Shown piece by piece: positions 1 to 4,358 of a DNA stretch of 6,333 nucleotides. The stretch covers positions 1 to 6,333 of the forward strand of contig QIDL01000184.1 in assembly GCA_003228415.1 (NCBI GenBank), in the 5' to 3' direction. Position 1 is the first letter of the stretch; the number at the start of each line of letters is the position of its first letter. Made by a program: the position numbers and the translations under genes. The DNA comes from Gammaproteobacteria bacterium (GTDB taxonomy: Bacteria; Pseudomonadota; Gammaproteobacteria; Pseudomonadales; Azotimanducaceae). A model generated the notes under the pieces. That model made no database searches. It was not told the origin of the DNA and saw nothing but the letters and a program-made list of their open reading frames with translations.

Positions 1-1
1 G

Positions 2-322
2 GCCAACGGCCGGGTTCCGGACGACCCGATCGTGCAGGCTTGTCTGGTTGTTTATGAGTCCGACAATGCGTTGCTTGGCACCGCCCGACTGCCGCATCGG
101 GATGTGCTGGTGCGCGAGCGGATGCAGATGGCTAGCCTCGACCACGCAATGTGGTTTCATGCACCGGCAGTGAGCGAATGGCGGGTGGACGACTGGCTGT
201 TGTATGCACTGGAAGCACCATCGGCCTCTCAGGCACGCGGCTACAACCGGGGAATGATCTACAGCGCGGACGGCAGGCTGGTGGCCAGCACCATGCAGGA
301 AGGGTTGATGCGCCAGCGCTAG
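2..322 (+). CDS. tesB: Acyl-CoA thioesterase II (TesB), C-terminal part, 5' end outside window
   Basis: This is the last 106 codons of a TesB-type acyl-CoA thioesterase, a cytosolic double-hotdog enzyme that hydrolyses acyl-CoA to free fatty acid and CoA. The frame is open from base 2, so the gene begins upstream. The visible part is the second hotdog domain. It contains the family signatures ASLDHAMWFH, DDWLLY, PSASQARG, DGRLVAS and the terminal QEG motif. The Asp of LDH and the Gln of QEG correspond, from memory of the E. coli enzyme (about 286 residues), to active-site positions. The stretch between WFH and DDW looks a few residues longer than usual, which is within family variation. It ends in TAG at 320-322. 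No convincing terminator follows, and the next 240 bases carry no gene. Identification is confident from the motifs. It is the left core-genome border of the accessory stretch. Confidence 0.93.
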   Translation, partial: ANGRVPDDPIVQACLVVYESDNALLGTARLPHRDVLVRERMQMASLDHAMWFHAPAVSEWRVDDWLLYALEAPSASQARGYNRGMIYSADGRLVASTMQEGLMRQR

Positions 323-566
323 TGCGGGCCAGGAGCATTCCACATTGTTGAGGACCAGTGCTGTCGCGCCAGCAACATGGGAGTGCTCTGTGCGTTTGCT
401 AGGTCGTGCTGGGTGAGAGGCCAAGCAGACACTGGTGTCATGGCATCCGACCAGGAGCGCGGCCCGCACTGTGCTCGTCGTGGAGTCGTTGATGGCACGG
501 TTTCCCGTGACCTCGTATGAAAGAGTGATCCAACGCCGCAGTGTTACCCAGTATGACTTCATCCTA
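323..566. other. Gene-free spacer between tesB and the first RHS remnant
   Basis: I recognise no gene here on either strand. Two small dyads are visible: TGCTG/CAGCA at 359-374 with a 6-nt loop, and GACAC-TG-GTGTC at 428-439. Neither is followed by a T-run, so neither looks like a Rho-independent terminator. An open frame runs from about 435 into the RHS remnant, but its 5' part resembles nothing I know and its 3' part reads the RHS sequence in the wrong frame. The RHS homology begins abruptly at about base 567, so the left breakpoint of the rearranged DNA lies there. Confidence 0.5.
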
Positions 567-694
567 CGGCCGTCCGAGAGATATCAAGGCAGAAAATGCG
601 GGATTCCAGACGGTCCAGGACCTGACGCTCACCTTCGATGTGCTGGGTCGTCAGACCGCGAAGCGCGATTAAAGCCTGAGTGCGGGCGGTGGCG
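567..694 (+). repeat. 128-bp RHS direct repeat, copy 1
   Basis: This segment matches 2771-2898 base for base except at two positions: A653 versus T2857, and T670 versus C2874. The second difference turns a Gln codon into TAA in this copy. The match stops at both ends (566/2770 and 695/2899 differ), so the repeat is bounded. The 2204-bp offset encloses the recombinase and the intact toxin-antitoxin pair. Confidence 0.95.
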
Positions 695-1125
695 CGAAAG
701 ATATCACCGAGAGCTATAACTACGACGGCCTGAACCGGCTGCTGAGCGTCACTCAGGACGGGACCACGACCTTGTCCCTCGGCTCGACTCACCTGGTGAT
801 GGATGACGGCGGCGCCATCGCCCAGGGCCTGAGCTTTGATCCGTTCGGGCGGCGGCGCTCGGATGGGGCAGGACTCGTGCACATGAACGGCCCGGTCTAT
901 GACCCGACCTTGGGCCGGTTCATCAGCGCCGATCCGTTCATCCAGGCACCGAACAATACCCAGAGCCATAACCGCTACAGCTATTCCGAGCGGGTACGAA
1001 GCAGTCAGTCTGCTTGCGGGTGGAATTGTGGCCGCCGTGATCGTCACTTCAGCGGCGGCGCAGGCTCGTATCGAGATTGCAAAAGCTGTTTCCGAGAAGA
1101 CCCTGTCCGCCCCCGGAACGGTGGG
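567..1125 (+). pseudogene. RHS/YD-repeat protein remnant 1 (RHS core), broken by a stop and a frameshift
   Basis: Read in frame from 568, this encodes a piece of an RHS (rearrangement hotspot, YD-repeat) protein; these are large surface or secreted shell proteins that carry polymorphic toxin tips. YD-type repeat sequence (around VLGR and YNYDGLNRL) is followed by the RHS-associated core motif YDPTLGRFISADPF and NRYSYSE, which in intact relatives precedes the variable toxin tip. It is a pseudogene for three reasons. It has no N-terminal thousand or so residues. Codon 670-672 is TAA where the duplicate copy at 2874 has CAA (Gln). At about 988-991 the reading shifts: NRYSYSE in one frame is followed by SGYEAVSLLAGG in the next, as if the usual NNPLSYTDP-like linker had been lost with a length not divisible by three. 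The sequence TTTLSLGSTHLVMDDGG also looks like an internal deletion joint. The border with the recombinase, near 1120-1130, is approximate. Confidence 0.8.
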
Positions 1126-1749
1126 TGGGAAGCACCTACGGAAACGGGTGTGAGAGATCGCGCCTTCCTCGAGGTGTTGTACTCCACAGGCATCCGCCGC
1201 CAGGAGGTCATCAATTTAAGCCTCCCTGACATCAACACCAGTGCCGGTGTGCTGGCTGTCCGGCAAGGTAAAGGTAAGAAGGACCGGTTCGTACCGGTGG
1301 GTGAACGTGCACTGATCTGGATCGAGCAGTACGTAAACAACGTGAGATTACTGCACCGGCTACCATCGAGTCCCAATACTGTGTTCCTGGATGAGACGGG
1401 CAAGCCGTTGGATCCGCATAAGGTCAGTCGCGCGGTCAAAAAGTACGTGAAGCAAGCCAATGTCGACAAGGAAGGTTCCTGCCATCTGTTCCGTCACACC
1501 ATGGCGACGCTGATGTTGGAGAACGGTGCGGACATCCACTTTATCCAGCAAATCCTGGGCCATGCCATGCTCTCGACTACGGAGATCTACACCCACCTGG
1601 CGATCCACAAGCTGAAGGAGATCCATACGGCAACGCATGCGGCCAGGGCGGAGCAATATCACACGAAACAAAGCACAATACCTACAGAACAAGACGTGTT
1701 CGACGCTCTGCATGCAGAGGCAGCAACTGATGATGAAAAAGCGCGTTAG
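772..1749 (+). CDS. Tyrosine recombinase catalytic domain lacking its N-terminal domain, in frame behind RHS remnant
   Basis: The frame is open from the TAA at 670 to TAG at 1747-1749, with a first possible start at TTG 772. Only the part from about 1126 is recombinase; GTG at 1150 could be an internal start. That part is a full XerC/D-like catalytic domain with all the expected residues: Arg in TGIRRQE (1195-1197), Lys in GKGKKDR (about 1270), His and Arg of HLFRH (1483-1485, 1492-1494), His of LGHAML (1561-1563) and the nucleophile Tyr of IYTHL (1588-1590). The family breaks and rejoins DNA through a Tyr-phosphate intermediate. The SAM-like core-binding N-terminal domain (about 90-100 residues) is missing and replaced by RHS sequence, so binding is probably lost and the gene is likely a remnant. 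The C-terminal end (FDALHAEAA) looks native. It lacks the extra segment typical of integron IntI. The toxin-antitoxin pair starts 31 nt downstream. Confidence 0.8.
   Translation: MSLGSTHLVMDDGGAIAQGLSFDPFGRRRSDGAGLVHMNGPVYDPTLGRFISADPFIQAPNNTQSHNRYSYSERVRSSQSACGWNCGRRDRHFSGGAGSYRDCKSCFREDPVRPRNGGWEAPTETGVRDRAFLEVLYSTGIRRQEVINLSLPDINTSAGVLAVRQGKGKKDRFVPVGERALIWIEQYVNNVRLLHRLPSSPNTVFLDETGKPLDPHKVSRAVKKYVKQANVDKEGSCHLFRHTMATLMLENGADIHFIQQILGHAMLSTTEIYTHLAIHKLKEIHTATHAARAEQYHTKQSTIPTEQDVFDALHAEAATDDEKAR
1687..1719. promoter_or_regulatory. Two palindromes upstream of the antitoxin, possible operator
   Basis: GAACA-agacg-TGTTC lies at 1687-1701, and a perfect 14-bp palindrome, CTCTGCATGCAGAG, lies at 1706-1719. 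They end 61 nt before the antitoxin ATG. Type II toxin-antitoxin operons are usually autorepressed by the complex binding palindromes near the promoter, so these are candidate operators. They sit inside the 3' end of the recombinase reading frame, so coding constraint or chance could also explain them. Confidence 0.3.
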
Positions 1750-1752
1750 AAT
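1747..1752 (+). promoter_or_regulatory. Possible -10 box for the toxin-antitoxin pair
   Basis: TAGAAT matches the sigma-70 -10 consensus at five of six positions and overlaps the recombinase stop codon. It would place transcription start about 22-25 nt before the antitoxin ATG at 1781. No good -35 hexamer is seen 16-18 bp upstream, so the call is weak. Confidence 0.22.
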
Positions 1753-1780
1753 GCAAGTTATCGAAACCGGAGGTCTGCTA

Positions 1781-2023
1781 ATGGCTGAAGTCAACGACAT
1801 TACAGAAGAGTTGCATAAAGAGATCGACGCGGTGCCGGAGGCAGATCGGGCATTGCTGCTACGCCTGGTGAAATCGTATCGGGAAGGTACGACAGAAGCT
1901 TATGAGCAGTGGTTCAAGAGAAAAGTTGCAGCCGGCATAAAAGCGGCCGATGAAGGCCGTGTGATCAGCCACGAAGCACTCAAAGAAAAATGGCAAGCTA
2001 AACGTGCAGCTCAACTGGACTGA
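1781..2023 (+). CDS. Antitoxin of a type II toxin-antitoxin pair (80 aa)
   Basis: This small, charged protein sits directly before, and overlaps, a ParE/RelE-type toxin, so its role as the antitoxin rests mainly on context. Antitoxins of this kind bind and neutralise the partner toxin and often repress their own operon. ATG 1781 is preferred because a strong Shine-Dalgarno GGAGG (1769-1773) lies 7 nt upstream; in-frame starts further upstream read into the recombinase 3' end. The N-terminal half is predicted helical and acidic (EELHKEIDAVPEADRALLLRLVKSY). The C-terminal half (KVAAGIKAADEGRVISHEALKEKW) resembles the toxin-wrapping tail of RelB/ParD-like antitoxins, with the common DxGRVIxHE pattern. 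I cannot assign a DNA-binding fold such as ribbon-helix-helix with confidence. It overlaps the toxin by 20 nt, suggesting translational coupling. Confidence 0.8.
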   Translation: MAEVNDITEELHKEIDAVPEADRALLLRLVKSYREGTTEAYEQWFKRKVAAGIKAADEGRVISHEALKEKWQAKRAAQLD

Positions 2024-2294
2024 ATCGGCCGAGGAGGATCTGGAAGATGTCGAAGCCTACATCGCGGAAGACAACAGTCCAGTGGTAGCACTCGATATCG
2101 TGTTCAAAATAATCGACACAATTGAGAGCCTCTTGAAAGAGCACCCGGAATCTGGGCGCTCAGGTAGGGTGCCCAATACGCGCGAACTGGTGATTGATGG
2201 CACTCCGTATCTTGCGGTCTATCACATAACTGAAGAAGTAGAAATACTACGGGTACTCCACGGTGCTCAGCAGTGGCCGCCTGATGATGAATAG
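2004..2294 (+). CDS. ParE/RelE-family type II toxin (96 aa)
   Basis: The protein has the size and layout of the RelE/ParE superfamily: an opening strand (QLNWTESAEEDLEDVEAYI), a two-helix hairpin (NSPVVALDIVFKIIDTIESLLKEHP), then the basic core GRSGRVPNTRELVI and the closing strands TPYLAVYHI and VEILRVLHGAQQWP. The TRELV and VLHGAQQWP motifs are typical of the ParE-like branch, whose studied members inhibit DNA gyrase, whereas RelE members cut mRNA on the ribosome. Which of these applies cannot be told from sequence alone. The start is GTG 2004, inside the antitoxin gene; there is no other in-frame start nearby and no clear Shine-Dalgarno, which fits coupled translation. The protein looks full length with no disruption, so the pair is probably functional and could stabilise the surrounding mobile DNA. 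Confidence 0.88.
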   Translation: MQLNWTESAEEDLEDVEAYIAEDNSPVVALDIVFKIIDTIESLLKEHPESGRSGRVPNTRELVIDGTPYLAVYHITEEVEILRVLHGAQQWPPDDE

Positions 2295-2365
2295 AGAAGT
2301 AAGGTCGCTGCAGCCCACACACTGGTGTGTCACCTGGCTTGCAAGGACAGGTTAATCAGGCGGCA

Positions 2366-2418
2366 GGTCAACAAAGCAAGCCAGCCGCCACCCCAGAGAG
2401 CGTGCTGCGGCGTTGACT
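2366..2418. other. Imperfect nested dyad resembling a small attC-like fold
   Basis: Outer arms GTCAAC (2367-2372) and GTTGAC (2412-2417) are perfect complements. Three unpaired bases follow on each side. Inner arms GCAAGC (2376-2381) and GCTGC (2404-2408) then pair if one A is extrahelical. A 22-nt loop remains. This order (outer arms, unpaired spacer, inner arms with a flipped-out base) is that of integron attC sites. The outer boxes, however, miss the RYYYAAC/GTTRRRY consensus at one position each, and no IntI-type integrase is present. It may be chance or an unrelated hairpin. Confidence 0.25.
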
Positions 2419-2556
2419 TATTACCAACCCAATGTGCAGGTAGATTGGCTAGAACTTCTAGAATATTTGGGGCTAAAGAAAAACAACTCGAATTAGAAGT
2501 GACCTAAAAATTGGACGATCTCCAGAGGTGTTGTAAACGCTGGATTTTGAGGACAA

Positions 2557-2585
2557 CCTCTTTCTTGCCTATTTAGAGGCTTTTT
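2557..2585 (+). terminator. Weak terminator-like hairpin with T-run
   Basis: CCTCT (2557-2561) pairs with AGAGG (2575-2579), followed by C and five T (2581-2585). An alternative short stem, GCCT/AGGC (2567-2570, 2577-2580), ends at the same T-run. Stems of 4-5 bp are weak, and the nearest plus-strand gene ends 260 bases upstream, so this is tentative. Confidence 0.25.
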
Positions 2586-2603
2586 CGCAAATGGGGCAAC
2601 GTT
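2584..2603 (+). repeat. 20-bp repeat, left copy
   Basis: TTCGCAAATGGGGCAACGTT here matches 4317-4336 at 18 of 20 bases (differences at 2594 and 2599). Six bases upstream, GGC is also shared with the same spacing. The copy lies just before the RHS frame opens, and its partner lies just after the lipoprotein gene, so the pair could mark the ends of a block. Confidence 0.6.
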
Positions 2604-2612
2604 TGCAGCTTT

Positions 2613-3089
2613 TTCTTTGGCGACGGTTATCTGGACTCGGCGAGAGAAGCGAAGAACAGCGCCGAGACCACCCTCACCTACTACCAGATCAATGCCATGG
2701 ATCATCGCGGCAATGTCACTCAGCTGACCAAAGGCGGTCTGACAGTGACCCGATCATTCGATGCGGCGACCGGCCGTCCGAGAGATATCAAGGCAGAAAA
2801 TGCGGGATTCCAGACGGTCCAGGACCTGACGCTCACCTTCGATGTGCTGGGTCGTCTGACCGCGAAGCGCGATCAAAGCCTGAGTGCGGGCGGTGGCGAC
2901 ACCTACGACGCCAACGGTTCCATGATCACGGGGGCTGGCCGGTCCATCAGCTATGGAGTCCACAACAAGCCTACCTATATCAGCCAGGGGAGCGGATCGG
3001 TCAATTTCTATTACGGCCCCAACCGGAGCCGCTACCGGCGCATCGACAACGTCAATCAGTCCTCCGAAACCGAGACCCGGAGCATCGGA
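2613..3089 (+). pseudogene. RHS/YD-repeat protein remnant 2, truncated at both ends
   Basis: One uninterrupted frame (phase of ATG 2697, open from further upstream) gives RHS-type sequence: FGDGYLDSAREAKNS, TLTYYQINAMDHRGNVTQL, TVTRSFDAATGRPRDI, then the segment duplicated in remnant 1, then DTYDANGSMITGAG and VNFYYGPNRSRYRRID, ending at TETRSIG. Tyr-Asp and GRP/GRL patterns spaced about 20 residues apart are the YD-repeat hallmark. Homology stops at about 3089, where the DNA becomes the 3' end of a minus-strand toxin gene; the frame runs on to 3182 only as nonsense. No core motif, no toxin tip and no N-terminus remain. TETRSIG would join naturally to STHLVMDDGG of remnant 1, so the two look like complementary pieces of one kind of RHS gene. 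ATG 2697 is not a real gene start. Confidence 0.8.
2771..2898 (+). repeat. 128-bp RHS direct repeat, copy 2
   Basis: This is the partner of 567-694, with 126 of 128 bases identical by direct reading. This copy keeps CAA (Gln) at 2874-2876, where the left copy has the stop codon, so it is closer to the coding ancestor. The sequences that follow differ completely (GGGDTYDANG here, GGGAKDITES in the left copy). Confidence 0.95.
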
Positions 3090-3312
3090 CTTGATTTCAT
3101 ACATAAACCGGTAGGAATACAGGCTCAACTCCCGCGCCGCATCTTCATTCAGTTCCGGTACTTTCCTGCCTTTGCGGGATAGCTCATCCAGCCCGATGGT
3201 TTTTCTGACCAGCTCTTCACTGACCCGCCTGGCATACAGCGGCGAGTCCTGGGCGATGTAATCATGGAATATGACGCACCTGGGACTTGGCGTGAGCCGT
3301 CCACTTCACCAT
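3090..3312 (-). pseudogene. ParE/RelE-type toxin, frameshifted and C-terminally truncated
   Basis: Reading leftward from ATG 3312, the protein starts MVKWTAHAKSQVRHIP and meets TGA at 3264-3262. One extra C on the minus strand (G3266 or G3267 on the plus strand) causes this. Skipping it restores a continuous frame from 3266: HDYIAQDSPLYARRVSEELV, then GLDELSRKGRKVPELNED and ELSLYSYRFMYEIK, a RelE/ParE-type toxin pattern. Homology ends at about 3090, where RHS remnant 2 abuts, so the last 20-25 residues, which normally carry the closing strand with the VIHKRRD-like motif, are missing. The gene therefore carries two independent lesions and should be inactive. The start codon overlaps the antitoxin stop in ATGGTGA, the usual coupled arrangement. 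Which lesion came first cannot be told. Confidence 0.82.
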
Positions 3313-3485
3313 GATTGAATATCCTTGAGCACCTCCTCAGCGGATTGGGTTTTGCCTTCGGCGGCATCCTGTTGGCCACGGCGGATATTCTCCAGTACAT
3401 ACAGCCGGTAAATCATCTCTTCGGTATCGGCATTGTCCGGTAGTTGTTGGATGGCATTGATTGCATCCTGTTTGGCGGTTTGCAT
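3306..3485 (-). CDS. Antitoxin of the decayed minus-strand toxin-antitoxin pair (59 aa)
   Basis: This is an intact small ORF, easily missed because of its size. It starts at ATG 3485 with Shine-Dalgarno GAGG (plus-strand CCTC, 3494-3497) 8 nt upstream, and stops at TGA 3308-3306, overlapping the toxin ATG by 7 nt. The protein begins MQTAKQDAINAIQQLPDNAD, continues with EEMIYRLYVLENIRRGQQDAAEG, and ends with SAEEVLKDIQSW. This is the familiar pattern of short RelB-like antitoxins paired with ParE/RelE toxins: a helical N-terminal segment, an R/K-G-x-x-D/E-x-x-E-G turn and a terminal helix ending in W. Such antitoxins bind the cognate toxin and may bind the operon promoter. Since the local toxin is broken, it is an orphan. 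It could still neutralise a related toxin elsewhere in the genome (inference). Confidence 0.8.
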   Translation of the reverse strand: MQTAKQDAINAIQQLPDNADTEEMIYRLYVLENIRRGQQDAAEGKTQSAEEVLKDIQSW

Positions 3486-3811
3486 AGGGGATTCCTCGCT
3501 GTTTTAGGTTAGCCGTGCGCCATCTTACCGATGACCCTTGTCACATCCGAACTTTTTCTGCAATTTCGGTTATCCCCTGAAGGCTTGTTACTCGTTCTCC
3601 TCGAATGTCAGATAGCGCTTGTCAGTCGTCTGCTCTCTCGATACTCAGCACACTTTCTGGATATCCACGTTATAGTTACTATCTTCCAAGGCCGCGGCTT
3701 GAGTCAACTTGTCTTACACCAGATTTGACTATAGCTCCCCAATACAGGCCCATGAGTTCAATCTATTTGAAATACAGGCACGGAGTTTTTCTAGATCAGT
3801 GGAGAGAGCAT
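3486..3811. other. Gene-free stretch with divergent control regions
   Basis: The stretch lies between the divergently read antitoxin (minus) and lipoprotein (plus) genes, so both promoters should be here. On the plus strand TTGACT at 3725-3730 resembles a -35 box, but no matching -10 box sits 16-18 bp further on. The 9-mer AATACAGGC occurs twice, at 3741-3749 and 3771-3779, 30 bp apart, in the last 75 bases before the lipoprotein gene. On the minus strand a TAAGAT-like -10 is possible near 3525-3530. Open frames in this interval look like chance. Confidence 0.4.
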
Positions 3812-4303
3812 ATGTCGATTAATGGTTGCAGGTGGTTTGCAAGCGTGCTTTCAACAATGCTTTTATTGGCTTGCAGTAGTCAACCAACTACTGGGACCGG
3901 CCAAATGAACGAATGTCGCTTTGACAAATTTTCAGAATTAGATGAAAAGTCTCGCGCCACAGTGATACGACAGTGTCTTCCGAAGGAGCAAATCAGCCTT
4001 TACCTTGCTTGGTCGAGCGCTACATTACCAACCAATCATGATTATGCTGATGAAATTGCCGAAACTGGTGCCGCTTTGTTACCTTACTTGTTACCGAAAA
4101 TGGAGGAACAAAGCCATATTGGTGATGAGCTAAACAAGCCGAAGTTGCTGATAGTTTTAGACATTATGCAACAGGCTGGCTACTACAAAGTAGTGAATGA
4201 TTCCCTACTGATGAACCGTGTTGAAAGTGCAGTCGATGCTATGCAGGATGCTTCCCTGAAAAACTGGGCACTTGAGATTGTGGCCGACATAAAACAAGGT
4301 TAG
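3812..4303 (+). CDS. Small predicted lipoprotein of unknown function (163 aa)
   Basis: I do not recognise the family. ATG 3812 is chosen because GGAGA (3801-3805) gives a Shine-Dalgarno site 6 nt upstream and because it yields a compact lipoprotein signal peptide: a hydrophobic stretch FASVLSTMLLLAC with lipobox L-L-A-C and Cys at residue 21. Earlier in-frame ATGs (3752 and others) would bury the signal. Ser follows the Cys, which in Gram-negatives favours outer-membrane sorting. The mature part, about 140 residues, is soluble, with one early Cys and a second in RQCLP, and a helical C-terminal half (KLLIVLDIMQQAG, MNRVESAVDAMQ). The codons are AT-richer (TTA, AAA, ATT) than those of tesB and ygiQ, pointing to acquisition. 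The gene stands alone and converges on ygiQ with 55 nt between stop codons. Confidence 0.72.
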   Translation: MSINGCRWFASVLSTMLLLACSSQPTTGTGQMNECRFDKFSELDEKSRATVIRQCLPKEQISLYLAWSSATLPTNHDYADEIAETGAALLPYLLPKMEEQSHIGDELNKPKLLIVLDIMQQAGYYKVVNDSLLMNRVESAVDAMQDASLKNWALEIVADIKQG

Positions 4304-4316
4304 TTTCAAGGGCAAG

Positions 4317-4336
4317 TTCGCAAATGAGGCAGCGTT
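4317..4336 (+). repeat. 20-bp repeat, right copy
   Basis: TTCGCAAATGAGGCAGCGTT matches 2584-2603 at 18 of 20 bases in direct orientation. It falls in the 55-nt gap between the lipoprotein and ygiQ stop codons, close to where the conserved chromosome appears to resume. Confidence 0.6.
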
Positions 4337-4358
4337 ACCTAATTAACCACATGGACCA

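Larger units (their letters stand above)
2295..2612. other. Non-coding stretch rich in dyad symmetries, between toxin gene and RHS remnant 2
   Basis: No credible gene is seen; a short frame from 2325 looks like nothing known. The stretch holds several hairpin-forming sequences: ACACAC-TG-GTGTGT (2317-2330); CTGGCTTGC (2334-2342) pairing with GCAAGCCAG (2376-2384); GTCAAC (2367-2372) pairing with GTTGAC (2412-2417); and AGAGG/CCTCT pairs between 2524 and 2579. It becomes clearly AT-richer after about 2420. The RHS frame resumes at about 2613. Confidence 0.55.

Noticed and set aside
435..719. Open plus-strand frame from 435
   Set aside because: Its 3' half is the RHS repeat read in the wrong frame (the same peptide recurs from 2591 in the wrong frame of remnant 2), and its 5' half resembles nothing known.
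559..1047. Long minus-strand frame opposite RHS remnant 1 (and a similar one opposite remnant 2, 2754-3128)
   Set aside because: Both are antisense shadows of GC-rich RHS coding sequence; the shared peptide between them only reflects the direct repeat. The 3090-3128 part is real toxin sequence and is annotated as such.
1126..1749. Recombinase as an integron integrase (IntI)
   Set aside because: The extra segment that IntI proteins carry between the conserved patches is absent, and the sequence is closer in pattern to XerC/D-like phage or transposon-type recombinases.
2325..2507. Short plus-strand frame after the toxin gene
   Set aside because: No Shine-Dalgarno, no recognisable motif, and it runs through dyad-rich non-coding sequence.
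3149..3400. 83-codon minus-strand frame over the decayed toxin-antitoxin pair
   Set aside because: It is out of frame with both the antitoxin and the toxin, which are recognisable in the other frames.
3605..3811. N-terminal extension of the lipoprotein gene
   Set aside because: The frame is open, but it would bury the signal peptide and lipobox; the good Shine-Dalgarno is at 3801-3805 for ATG 3812.
323..4358. Insertion sequence, prophage or CRISPR array
   Set aside because: No transposase, terminal inverted repeats, phage structural genes or regularly spaced repeats were found; the only long repeat is the RHS duplication.
4304..4358. Bidirectional terminator between the convergent lipoprotein and ygiQ genes
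   Set aside because: Only a weak GGTTA/TAACC pairing (4298-4302, 4344-4348) is present, with no GC-rich stem or T-run on either strand.
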